Positions 1-5,698 of a stretch of 5,698 bases of DNA are shown here, in pieces (position 1 is the first letter of the stretch; each line of letters begins with the position of its first letter). The notes beneath the pieces were generated by a model that did not search any database, had not been told where the DNA came from, and saw nothing but the letters and a program-made list of their open reading frames with translations. A program made the position numbers and the translations under genes. This DNA comes from Phycisphaerales bacterium (GTDB lineage: Bacteria > Planctomycetota > Phycisphaerae > Phycisphaerales > UBA1924), in contig JAESSR010000253.1 in assembly GCA_016764015.1 (NCBI GenBank), positions 1 to 5,698 of the forward strand, written 5' to 3'.

Positions 1-627
1 AGTGAAGAGCATCAGCCCGATGGGCTCAAGGAGCAACTCGAATCCCACAGCAGGAGCAACTGGTGTAATGCCGATTGCTGTTGTGCCGATCATGGTCGGC
101 AAAGCGCCCGGGACGGCTCCGATGAGTGTGTTGGTAATGGTGATCGGCTTGAGCGGCGTATAAATCAGCACATACGAAGCGGTCGTGACGAGTGCAACCA
201 ATGCTGGGATGATGCCGCAGGTGAGCCAGAGGATCAGTGTGCCGACGATTGTCATGATGATGCCGAAGCTCAGCACGAATCGAGAAGAGAGTCTTTTTGA
301 AGGAATCGGGCGAATCTTTGTGCGATTCATCAGGGCATCGCGATCGGATTCGTACCACATATTGAGCGCATTGGCACCGCCGGAGGCGAGGGAGGTGCCG
401 ATGATTGTGCCGACGATGAGCTTGATCCAGAGCCCTAACCCGACGAGATCATAATGGAGCCCCGAGAGCAAAAGCCCGACGAGCGCGGTGATTGTGACGA
501 GTTTGGTGATCCCCGGCTTGGTGAGTTCTACACAGGCCGAGAATGTACTCGGAGAAGCCTTGTCGGCGATCTGAGAATCGGTTGATTCACCAATCGGATG
601 AGTTTGAGATTTGGCTGTATCGGTCAC
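1..627 (-). CDS. ctaB: Protoheme IX farnesyltransferase (heme O synthase), N-terminal part, cut by left edge
   Basis: Integral-membrane UbiA-family prenyltransferase that transfers farnesyl from farnesyl diphosphate to heme B, giving heme O for terminal oxidases (and heme A via CtaA). The visible part is 209 codons; the C-terminal part lies beyond base 1. Seen: N-terminal tail of about 33 polar residues, then VELTKPGITKL (33-43), a membrane segment, the first prenyl-diphosphate site ALNMWYESDRDALM (87-100, acidic residues E93, D95, D97) followed by NRTKIRPIP (101-109), two hydrophobic segments, YTPLK (156-160) and GAVPGALP (170-177). All are CtaB hallmarks. No ATG precedes residue 90. In-frame starts are GTG at 627 or TTG at 633, with a stop a little further upstream. 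TTG 633 has AAGG 7 bases ahead, so the choice is open. It lies 62 bases downstream of the exonuclease-fold gene on the same strand and may be co-transcribed with it. Family assignment is very secure. Confidence 0.95.
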   Translation of the reverse strand, partial: MTDTAKSQTHPIGESTDSQIADKASPSTFSACVELTKPGITKLVTITALVGLLLSGLHYDLVGLGLWIKLIVGTIIGTSLASGGANALNMWYESDRDALMNRTKIRPIPSKRLSSRFVLSFGIIMTIVGTLILWLTCGIIPALVALVTTASYVLIYTPLKPITITNTLIGAVPGALPTMIGTTAIGITPVAPAVGFELLLEPIGLMLFT

Positions 628-689
628 GCTCAATGATAGACCTTGATGAGCATCCGTCCATCACAGGCTGTATCGGAATCAGGGAATGC

Positions 690-1853
690 TCAAGGAATGA
701 TGGCTTCGATCCACACAGGGTAATGATCCGAAGGGAAATCGGTTTCCGCATTGTGTATCCGCCATACGCCTGAGTTGGTGATGGTGACATCACTCGATGG
801 GAGTACATAGTCTACGCGCAAACGAAAATGGGAAGTGTCCGTTGAGTCGAGTCCAGCAACTTTGATCTCAGAGCTCGGGAACACATCTTCAGCGAGCTTG
901 GGCGAAGTGAGTAGTTGGGTGAGCATGACCATGTCGAGCGAGGAGCCATCGGTTGGGTCTGCGTTGAGATCCCCGAGTATAACGAATGTACTCCCTGGCT
1001 CGAGCCCGCCGAGTTCACCTTGGTCGTCGTAGAGTTTCTGGTTATTGTCGATGTAGTCGCGGATGAGTTTGATCTCATCGTGGTTCCGATGCTTGTTTCG
1101 CCCTTCCGGGCCATCAAATGCGGGCGGCGTAGGATGCGAGATCAATGCGTGGAGCACTGAGCCGTTGGGGAGCAGGATGGGGACATCGGCAAAGGTCTTT
1201 GAGGCGAGCCGAAAATCAGCCCACTCGTTTTCGGTGTACCAAGGTGAGCCGTCGGGGTTCGTGGGTGCGGTATGGTCAGGAAGGTCTTTCCAGAGGAACT
1301 TCTGAAATGTACGAATCTGGTCGATTTGGATCGTGAGCTTCGGGTTTACAAGCAAGGCCATGCTGTATTGTCCGGGAAAGGTGCCAAATCCGAAGCTGTC
1401 GCCTCCGAATGCTCGGCCGGCAGTTGTCTGGCTTTGGGTTTGTTCAGGTGATTCAGAAACGAGCGTGCCTGAATGGTCCAGATCATGCCCTGAGTGGATT
1501 CCAGTGTTTGAAGCGGGGGTGTAGGAAATGAAATCAATCGGCTCAAGCCCATCTCCCTGTGAGATTGACAGGTAGGATTCAATGAACCGGTCAGCATTGG
1601 AGGTCGTATCATCCTGCCTAAGAGCGAGTTCTGAGAGCAGGATGATGTTGGGACGCATTCGCTGTATTATGGCTGTGATTTGCTTAAGTCGTTCATTATC
1701 AGCGGTTTCAAGATCGCTCGACCTGACATCTTCGATGTTGAAGACTGCGATTCGGAGGGCGACTGGCTGGGACTCGGCTGAGTAACCAATTGAACACGCA
1801 AGCGATATCAGCAGTACAAAAAAGGTCAAAAGCATTGTGGATTTGGCATTCAT
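690..1853 (-). CDS. Secreted endonuclease/exonuclease/phosphatase (EEP) family protein
   Basis: Predicted exported metal-dependent phosphoesterase of the DNase I/exonuclease III fold (387 aa from the start used). An N-terminal signal sequence (MNAKSTMLL, then a hydrophobic run ending LACSIGYSA) suggests export; cleavage after YSA is plausible. Fold motifs appear in order: FNIED (N39), ILLSE (E75), GFGTFPGQYSMALL (about 155-168), the histidine motif ISHPTPP (H240) followed by FDGPEGRNKHRNHDE, ILGDLNADP (D295, N297), LRVDYVLP (D348) and SDHYPVW (D376, H377). Every catalytic and metal position expected of the family is present. The SHPTPPxFDGPE...RNHDE signature is known from extracellular members, often annotated only as 'EEP family protein'; the substrate (nucleic acid, phospholipid or sugar phosphate) cannot be told. 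The frame stays open to ATG at 1919 and 1973, but the 1853 start places the signal peptide at the N-terminus and leaves 156 bases to the divergent gene. No start has a strong ribosome site. Confidence 0.9.
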   Translation of the reverse strand: MNAKSTMLLTFFVLLISLACSIGYSAESQPVALRIAVFNIEDVRSSDLETADNERLKQITAIIQRMRPNIILLSELALRQDDTTSNADRFIESYLSISQGDGLEPIDFISYTPASNTGIHSGHDLDHSGTLVSESPEQTQSQTTAGRAFGGDSFGFGTFPGQYSMALLVNPKLTIQIDQIRTFQKFLWKDLPDHTAPTNPDGSPWYTENEWADFRLASKTFADVPILLPNGSVLHALISHPTPPAFDGPEGRNKHRNHDEIKLIRDYIDNNQKLYDDQGELGGLEPGSTFVILGDLNADPTDGSSLDMVMLTQLLTSPKLAEDVFPSSEIKVAGLDSTDTSHFRLRVDYVLPSSDVTITNSGVWRIHNAETDFPSDHYPVWIEAIIP

Positions 1854-2009
1854 GGTTGATTGAAGCCCTGTTCGAGTAAAAAATCGACCTGTCGGGCCCA
1901 ATCGGCATCTCGGCTTCATGTAATCAGGTAGGCAAGTCGATAAATACTCGATAACGGAGGATTCATGGCCCATGGCTCGTGTACGGTTCGATAATCTTGG
2001 GGTTCAGGG
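1854..2009. promoter_or_regulatory. Divergent intergenic region between the EEP gene and the polysaccharide cluster
   Basis: These 156 bases separate two genes read in opposite directions, so promoters for both are expected here. I could not match a convincing -35/-10 pair on either strand. Visible structure: three exact copies of TCGATAA on the plus strand at 1937-1943, 1948-1954 and 1988-1994, the first two 11 bases apart start to start (about one helical turn), and a short ORF with a GGAGG site at 1965-1994. If the EEP gene really begins at 1919 or 1973, the region is shorter. That promoters lie here is inferred from gene layout. Confidence 0.35.
1965..1994 (+). promoter_or_regulatory. Possible 9-codon leader ORF ahead of the flippase gene
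   Basis: ATG at 1965 follows a GGAGG at 1956-1960 with 4 bases between, one of the clearest Shine-Dalgarno matches in the window. It encodes MAHGSCTVR and stops at TAA 1992-1994. The ATG is in frame with the flippase ATG at 2010 (45 bases, 15 codons away), so only this TAA separates them. It could be a leader peptide feeding re-initiation at 2010, a relic of a longer flippase N-terminus broken by a nonsense change, or chance. The peptide shows no attenuator-like codon run and I see no terminator hairpin after it. Confidence 0.2.
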
Positions 2010-3419
2010 ATGAGTGAGTTGGATGCCAATCTGACGAACGGGGGTGGTATGCCCGGGCCTTCGAAGATTTGTCGGGTAGCTGAAAAGGTCAAGAATCATC
2101 GGTTCGCTAAACAATTGCAAGGCGATGGCTTGCGAGCAAAGGCTTTGCGTGGGTCTGGGTGGACGATAGCGGGGTTTGGTGCGCAACAGATTCTTCGTCT
2201 TGGATCTACCTTGATTCTGACTCGTTTGTTGTTCCCAGAGGCATATGGGTTGATGATGTTGGCCAATGTTTTTATGACTGGTCTTCATATGTTCAGTGAT
2301 CTTGGAATTCGCCCGTCGATTATTCACAATAAGAGAGGTCATGATCCTGATTTCTTGAACACGGCATGGACAATGCAGGTAACTAGAGGATTTGCTTTAT
2401 GGGCCTTTGCTTGTGGGGTCGCATACCCCTTGTCCTTGGTATACGAAGAGCCAATGTTGTTTCCACTCCTTTGCGTGATCGGAACAACAGCTGCCATAAA
2501 TGGATTTCAAACTACTGCATACGCTACAATGAACAAGAAAGTTGCTTTAGGCAAACTCACTCTCTTAGAGCTGATAACCCAAGGAGTCGGAGTTGTTACC
2601 ACAGTTGTTTGGGCGGCGTATTACCCAACAGTATGGGCTTTAGTTGGAGGCGGGTTGGTTTCAGCTGTCATTTCAGTATGGTTCGGCTTTCGATTGCTAC
2701 CGACCCACAAGCACCGAATGTGTTGGGACAAACACGCAGTTCATGAACTTGTTCGGTTTGGGAAGTGGATATTCTTGTCAACAATTATGGGGTTCTTTGC
2801 GAACCAAGGTGACCGATTGATCCTCGGTCACTTTATGCCGATGGCAGAACTCGGCATGTATGCGATTGCACTCAATTGGGCAAGTATGCCACGATTGATC
2901 AACAGCAAGCTTAGCGACAAAGTGATGCTTCCAGTGTATTCAGCACATCAAGACACATCCCCCCATCTGATGAGGCCAAAGATTGCTCGTATGAGGTGGG
3001 CGGTTTGTGGAATGCTACTGCCTATCAGTTTTCTCTTTATCATCTTTGGAAAAGAAATAATTTATATATTGTACGACGATCGTTATCGCGGGGCAGGATG
3101 GATTCTCCAGGTTCTTTCGGTTGGCTTTGCCTGGTTTGTGGCGACGAATATCGGGCCATTTTTTCTGGCCCAAGGCCGTTCACGATTATTTATGATATTT
3201 GTAATCATCAAATCATCTATCGCCATTTTATCGATGACAGTAGGTGGTTATATAGGTGGGGGGCCCGGCATTGTTTTTGGGGTAGCCATCGCCAATGTGT
3301 TTTATTACCCATTCCAAGTTGGTCTCTATCGTCATTTCAAACTGTGGATCTGGAAGCAAGATGTCTTGTTTCTTGGCTTAGTGATATTGGCAGGTTCTAT
3401 CGCTGTATATAGAGCGTGA
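2010..3419 (+). CDS. Oligosaccharide flippase family protein (Wzx-like, MOP superfamily)
   Basis: Polytopic inner-membrane protein of 469 aa, close to the usual length of Wzx/RfbX-type flippases, which move undecaprenyl-diphosphate-linked oligosaccharides from the cytoplasmic to the periplasmic face. After a polar tail of about 40 residues the conserved body begins: LRAKALRGSGW (41-51), the first membrane segment, TRLLFPEAYGLMMLANVF (71-88), SDLGIRPSIIH (96-106), FLNTAW (115-120), and later RFGKWIFLSTIMGFFANQGDRLILGHFMPMAELGMYA in the middle (249-285). About 12 hydrophobic segments can be counted by eye, with a charged loop around 312-330. ATG 2010 has GGGG 7 bases ahead; ATG 2049 (residue 14), behind a G-rich GGGGGTGG stretch, would lose nothing conserved. 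It is the first gene of the rightward cluster. Family is clear; the transported glycan is unknown, and a teichuronic/succinoglycan-type exporter role is equally possible. Confidence 0.92.
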   Translation: MSELDANLTNGGGMPGPSKICRVAEKVKNHRFAKQLQGDGLRAKALRGSGWTIAGFGAQQILRLGSTLILTRLLFPEAYGLMMLANVFMTGLHMFSDLGIRPSIIHNKRGHDPDFLNTAWTMQVTRGFALWAFACGVAYPLSLVYEEPMLFPLLCVIGTTAAINGFQTTAYATMNKKVALGKLTLLELITQGVGVVTTVVWAAYYPTVWALVGGGLVSAVISVWFGFRLLPTHKHRMCWDKHAVHELVRFGKWIFLSTIMGFFANQGDRLILGHFMPMAELGMYAIALNWASMPRLINSKLSDKVMLPVYSAHQDTSPHLMRPKIARMRWAVCGMLLPISFLFIIFGKEIIYILYDDRYRGAGWILQVLSVGFAWFVATNIGPFFLAQGRSRLFMIFVIIKSSIAILSMTVGGYIGGGPGIVFGVAIANVFYYPFQVGLYRHFKLWIWKQDVLFLGLVILAGSIAVYRA

Positions 3420-3444
3420 GACATCAAGCAATCGAAAGATATTT

Positions 3445-4371
3445 ATGAAATTGCATTTCTTCAATGATAATAAAAATTTTGGTGATCAACTCAATCCTTG
3501 GCTGTGGAGGCGGCTTATTCCTGATCTTCTTGAAGTTGAAGATGACATTTCACTTGTAGGAATTGGTACTATCCTTGATCACAAGATCGCCAAACTCGAT
3601 AGAAAAATTATTTTTGGAAGCGGCACTGGTTATGCCCAATGCGCTCCAATCGATAACTCATGGAAAATTTTATGTGTTAGAGGTCCACTGAGTGCCTCTA
3701 GGCTTGGAATAGACAAATCTCTGGCTATAACAGACAGTGCGGCGTTGCTTGCAATAGTCGGACCTCCCAAAATTGTAAATACGGGCAAGATAATTTTTAT
3801 GCCTCACATTAGCAGCAATGAGCATTGTAATTGGAAACTTGTTTGCAATCGTGTTGGAGTGACCTATCTAGATCCTAGTTTACCTGTTGATTATGTGTTG
3901 TCTTCAATTGCTAGTGCTGAATTAGTTATCGCAGAGGCTATGCATGGTGCAATTGTGGCTGATACTCTAAGAGTGCCATGGGCTCCGGTAAGTCTGTATC
4001 CTCATATAAATCATTTTAAATGGAGTGACTGGTGCTTGTCACTGGGAATGACATTTAATCCGGTGTTGATCGATCCTATTTATCGTCAATTTGAAGCAGA
4101 ACGCGGACGCCATGGAGTGTGGACTGAATCAAGAGGTTTGATTGGGAAAATAAAAAGATTGCCTGAACAGATTCGGTGGGGTATTCTGCACACAGCATTT
4201 GAGAAGAGGATGAGGCGGCGACAAGATAATTTTTGCATAACCTTGTCAGAGATAATGGCCGGGAAAGGAATTTGTCTGAGTGATAATCTGATTTTTTCGA
4301 GTCGTGTAGATCAGTTGAGCCAGAAACTTGAAGAATTAAAAACGATCCATTCCTCGTGGGTGTCTAATTGA
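3445..4371 (+). CDS. Polysaccharide pyruvyl transferase family protein (ExoV-like)
   Basis: Predicted cytoplasmic enzyme of 308 aa that transfers pyruvate from phosphoenolpyruvate to a sugar of a growing glycan as a ketal, giving it negative charge. Seen: N-terminal NFGDQLNPWLW (11-21), GIGTIL (39-44), FGSGTGY (57-63), CVRGPLSASRLGI (77-89), TDSAALL (96-102), the FMPH histidine segment (118-121), DPSLPVDYVL (143-152) and the strongly conserved IAEAMHGAIVADTLRVPWAPV (162-182). This pattern matches the PF04230 family and most resembles ExoV of succinoglycan synthesis. The C-terminal third is less conserved, with a basic patch (RMRRRQ, 255-260) and a probable amphipathic helix at 287-303. It starts 25 bases after the flippase; the ribosome site is poor (GAAAG). 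The gene is noticeably A+T-rich. The family is clear; acceptor sugar and linkage cannot be read. Some family members act on peptidoglycan-like or S-layer polymers instead. Confidence 0.9.
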   Translation: MKLHFFNDNKNFGDQLNPWLWRRLIPDLLEVEDDISLVGIGTILDHKIAKLDRKIIFGSGTGYAQCAPIDNSWKILCVRGPLSASRLGIDKSLAITDSAALLAIVGPPKIVNTGKIIFMPHISSNEHCNWKLVCNRVGVTYLDPSLPVDYVLSSIASAELVIAEAMHGAIVADTLRVPWAPVSLYPHINHFKWSDWCLSLGMTFNPVLIDPIYRQFEAERGRHGVWTESRGLIGKIKRLPEQIRWGILHTAFEKRMRRRQDNFCITLSEIMAGKGICLSDNLIFSSRVDQLSQKLEELKTIHSSWVSN

Positions 4372-4387
4372 ACAATATTTCCAGTTT

Positions 4388-4391
4388 GGAG
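4388..4391 (+). promoter_or_regulatory. Ribosome binding site deciding the family 2 glycosyltransferase start
   Basis: GGAG sits 6 bases before ATG 4398, a normal spacing. The alternative TTG at 4368 has only a weak GTGGG upstream. This favours the shorter protein, which leaves 26 bases after the pyruvyl transferase stop instead of an overlap. Confidence 0.5.
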
Positions 4392-4397
4392 AATGTC

Positions 4398-5294
4398 ATG
4401 ATTGGTTGCAGTGTGCTTATGCCTGTATTCAATACAGAAAAATATCTAGCCCAAGCTATCGAATCGATTTTGTCCCAGACTTATACTGATTTTGAACTGA
4501 TTATCATCAATGATGGGTCTACTGATAATTCTGAAACTATAGTTCGTCATTACGAACGAGTTGATAATCGAGTACGAGTTTTCACTCGCAAGAATCAAGG
4601 TGTAGTTTCAACTCGCAATGAGTTGTTGCAAGCTGCGGAATCCGAGTACTTGGCTTGGATGGATAGCGATGATGTGTCCCACCCAAACCGGTTAGAACTC
4701 CAGGTTCGCGAGATGGATTCGCATCCAGATCTTGTAGCCGTTGGTGGGCAGGCACAATACATTGACTTCGCTGGCAGGCCAATTAGCATACATAAGATGC
4801 CTTGCGATCATGGCACAATAGACCGCATTCACATGAGTGGGTCTGGTCATGCTATGTTGCAGGGCTGTGCGATGGTACGGCGAAAGGCGCTAATTGAGGT
4901 GGGAAGTTTCGACAATACTCACATTGCAGAGGACATCGAGTTATGGTTGCGTCTTGCGGAATACGGACAACTGGAAAATATTGACTCAGTACTTCTTGAC
5001 TATCGTTTGCATCCTAAGAGCTATGGGCATACCAATCGGTCGGCTCAATCATTGTCTGGGTGGACTGCGGCTGTTGAGGCATCTGTTCGCCGAGGAGTTG
5101 AGCCACCTCCTAGGCCGCAGATTTCTCAGAAAAAGGTTTTATCTAACGCTAGTCTTTATCGTAAGTGGTCTTGGTGGGCACTCGCTGATGGGAATATCTC
5201 TACTGCACGGTGTTATGCATGGAGAGCGATCGTAAAATGTCCACTGAGCTTTGAAATTTGGAAACTTTTGGCATGTACAATCAGGGGGTATTGA
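4398..5294 (+). CDS. Glycosyltransferase family 2 (GT-A fold)
   Basis: Inverting nucleotide-sugar glycosyltransferase, 298 aa from this start, expected to act at the cytoplasmic face on a lipid-linked oligosaccharide. Seen: opening strand CSVLMPVFN (4-12), AIESILSQTYTDFELIIINDGSTDNS (20-45) with nucleotide-binding D39, the metal-binding DSDD (89-92), GSFD (169-172), the probable catalytic base in AEDIELWLRL (177-186; E178/D179), and DYRLHPKS (201-208). The C-terminal 80 residues include a Trp-rich stretch and probable helices without a clear transmembrane anchor. I chose ATG 4398 because GGAG at 4388-4391 lies 6 bases ahead and the protein then begins directly at the conserved strand. An in-frame TTG at 4368 would overlap the pyruvyl transferase stop (TTGA) and add 10 residues. 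Sugar specificity is not visible. Confidence 0.93.
   Translation: MIGCSVLMPVFNTEKYLAQAIESILSQTYTDFELIIINDGSTDNSETIVRHYERVDNRVRVFTRKNQGVVSTRNELLQAAESEYLAWMDSDDVSHPNRLELQVREMDSHPDLVAVGGQAQYIDFAGRPISIHKMPCDHGTIDRIHMSGSGHAMLQGCAMVRRKALIEVGSFDNTHIAEDIELWLRLAEYGQLENIDSVLLDYRLHPKSYGHTNRSAQSLSGWTAAVEASVRRGVEPPPRPQISQKKVLSNASLYRKWSWWALADGNISTARCYAWRAIVKCPLSFEIWKLLACTIRGY
5282..5288 (+). promoter_or_regulatory. Ribosome binding site deciding a TTG start
   Basis: The G-rich run CAGGGGG lies inside the last codons of the preceding glycosyltransferase, 7 bases before TTG 5296. No ATG occurs near the conserved first strand (the next in-frame ATG is residue 25, inside the Rossmann domain), so this site and the TTG define the start of the family 4 glycosyltransferase. 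Confidence 0.55.
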
Positions 5295-5295
5295 T

Positions 5296-5698
5296 TTGAA
5301 AATAACCTTCGTCATTCCATCCGCCAATCTCAGTGGCGGGATACGCATTGTTGCTGAGCATGCTCGGATGCTTCATGAGCGTGGTCACAGGGTGACAGTA
5401 GTCTCTGGGCGTCGTGCCCGGCCATCAGTGAAGAGTCGCATCAAAGCAGCGATTCGTGGAAGGCTGGTCTTGAAGGTGGAATCAGGGCCGACTCATCTTG
5501 ATGATGTGCCATATCGGGTGCACACCATCGAGAGACATCGGCCGATTACAGCCGATGATGTTCCCGATGCTGATATCATTTTCGCTACCTGGTGGGAAAC
5601 AGCTGAGTGGATCGCTCGAATGCCAAAAAACAAAGGCGTTCCAGTTAACTTTCTCCAGCATTATGAGGCACATCCCGGACAACCGAAAGACCGTGTTG
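5296..5698 (+). CDS. Glycosyltransferase family 4 (GT-B fold), N-terminal part, cut by right edge
   Basis: The reading frame is open from TTG 5296 to the end of the window, 134 codons. It begins MKITFVIPSANLSGGIRIVAE (TTG read as Met), the typical first strand and glycine-rich loop (G14, G15) of a GT-B glycosyltransferase, then ARMLHERGHRVTVVS (23-37), DADIIFATWWETAEWI (91-106) and VNFLQHYEAHPG (117-128). The FLQHYEAH segment is common in family 4 (GT1/GT4-like) enzymes of capsule and O-antigen loci. The C-terminal nucleotide-sugar domain with its E-x7-E motif would lie beyond base 5698. The start is supported by CAGGGGG at 5282-5288 with 7 bases of spacing, and by the gene starting one base after the preceding stop, which suggests translational coupling. 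G+C content rises again here compared with the two genes before it. Confidence 0.88.
   Translation, partial: MKITFVIPSANLSGGIRIVAEHARMLHERGHRVTVVSGRRARPSVKSRIKAAIRGRLVLKVESGPTHLDDVPYRVHTIERHRPITADDVPDADIIFATWWETAEWIARMPKNKGVPVNFLQHYEAHPGQPKDRV

Noticed and set aside
26..358. Minus-strand open frame of 110 codons, His/Arg rich
   Set aside because: Overlaps the heme O synthase gene on the same strand in another frame; its His/Asp/Arg-rich composition is typical of an out-of-frame reading.
628..689. Possible terminator between the EEP gene and the heme O synthase gene
   Set aside because: No GC-rich hairpin followed by a T run is visible on the minus strand; co-transcription cannot be excluded.
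1800..1853. Possible lipoprotein signal (LISLAC) in the EEP signal sequence
   Set aside because: The residue at -3 is Ser and at -2 Leu, not the usual Leu then small residue, so a normal signal peptidase cleavage near YSA is more likely.
1964..1974. Short palindrome CATGG-C-CCATG at the mini-ORF start
   Set aside because: Five-base arms around one base are too short to call an operator or a stable hairpin.
2004..2342. Open frame of 112 codons on the minus strand over the start of the flippase
   Set aside because: Antisense to a clear coding region, with low-complexity polar composition and no recognisable motif.
2996..3412. Open frame of 138 codons on the plus strand inside the flippase gene
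   Set aside because: It lies wholly within the flippase in another frame, is rich in Trp, Cys, Arg and Ser, and shows no domain pattern; it is a shadow of the membrane-protein codons.
4894..5235. Plus-strand open frame of 113 codons within the GT2 gene
   Set aside because: Out-of-frame reading of a well-supported glycosyltransferase, without its own ribosome site or motifs.

Overview
The window looks like an ordinary bacterial chromosome segment. It contains two leftward genes (a partial heme O synthase and a secreted endonuclease/exonuclease/phosphatase-fold protein). Divergent from them is the start of a rightward surface-polysaccharide cluster. The organism cannot be fixed from sequence alone. 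CtaB implies a heme-O/heme-A terminal oxidase, hence aerobic respiration. An N-terminal signal sequence on the exonuclease-fold protein and a Wzx-like flippase fit a Gram-negative-type envelope. Weak Shine-Dalgarno sites, GTG/TTG starts and the style of the proteins would suit a planctomycete (Phycisphaerae-like) or a similar environmental bacterium, but that is a low-confidence inference.

Layout. Bases 1-627 (minus) hold the N-terminal 209 codons of protoheme IX farnesyltransferase; the gene runs off the left edge and has no ATG start. Bases 690-1853 (minus) hold a complete secreted EEP-family hydrolase. Bases 1854-2009 form the divergent intergenic region. It carries three copies of the heptamer TCGATAA and a 9-codon mini-ORF with a strong GGAGG site, in frame with the next gene and separated from it by one TAA. 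Bases 2010-3419 (plus) encode a multi-spanning oligosaccharide flippase, 3445-4371 an ExoV-like polysaccharide pyruvyl transferase, 4398-5294 a family 2 glycosyltransferase, and 5296-5698 the N-terminal part of a family 4 glycosyltransferase that leaves the right edge.

How the genes work together. The four rightward genes are tightly packed (gaps of 25, 26 and 1 bases with the starts chosen here), so they probably form one operon. The two glycosyltransferases would add sugars to a lipid-linked oligosaccharide on the cytoplasmic face of the inner membrane. The pyruvyl transferase would put acidic ketal-pyruvate on a sugar, and the flippase would move the lipid-linked unit across the membrane. 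The leftward pair is not obviously related to this pathway. The middle of the polysaccharide cluster is visibly richer in A+T than the leftward genes and the last glycosyltransferase, as is common in exchanged surface-polysaccharide loci.

I see no RNA gene, mobile element, CRISPR array or clear terminator. Nothing here convincingly represents a new system. The points most worth checking are the in-frame mini-ORF before the flippase and the heptamer cluster beside it.
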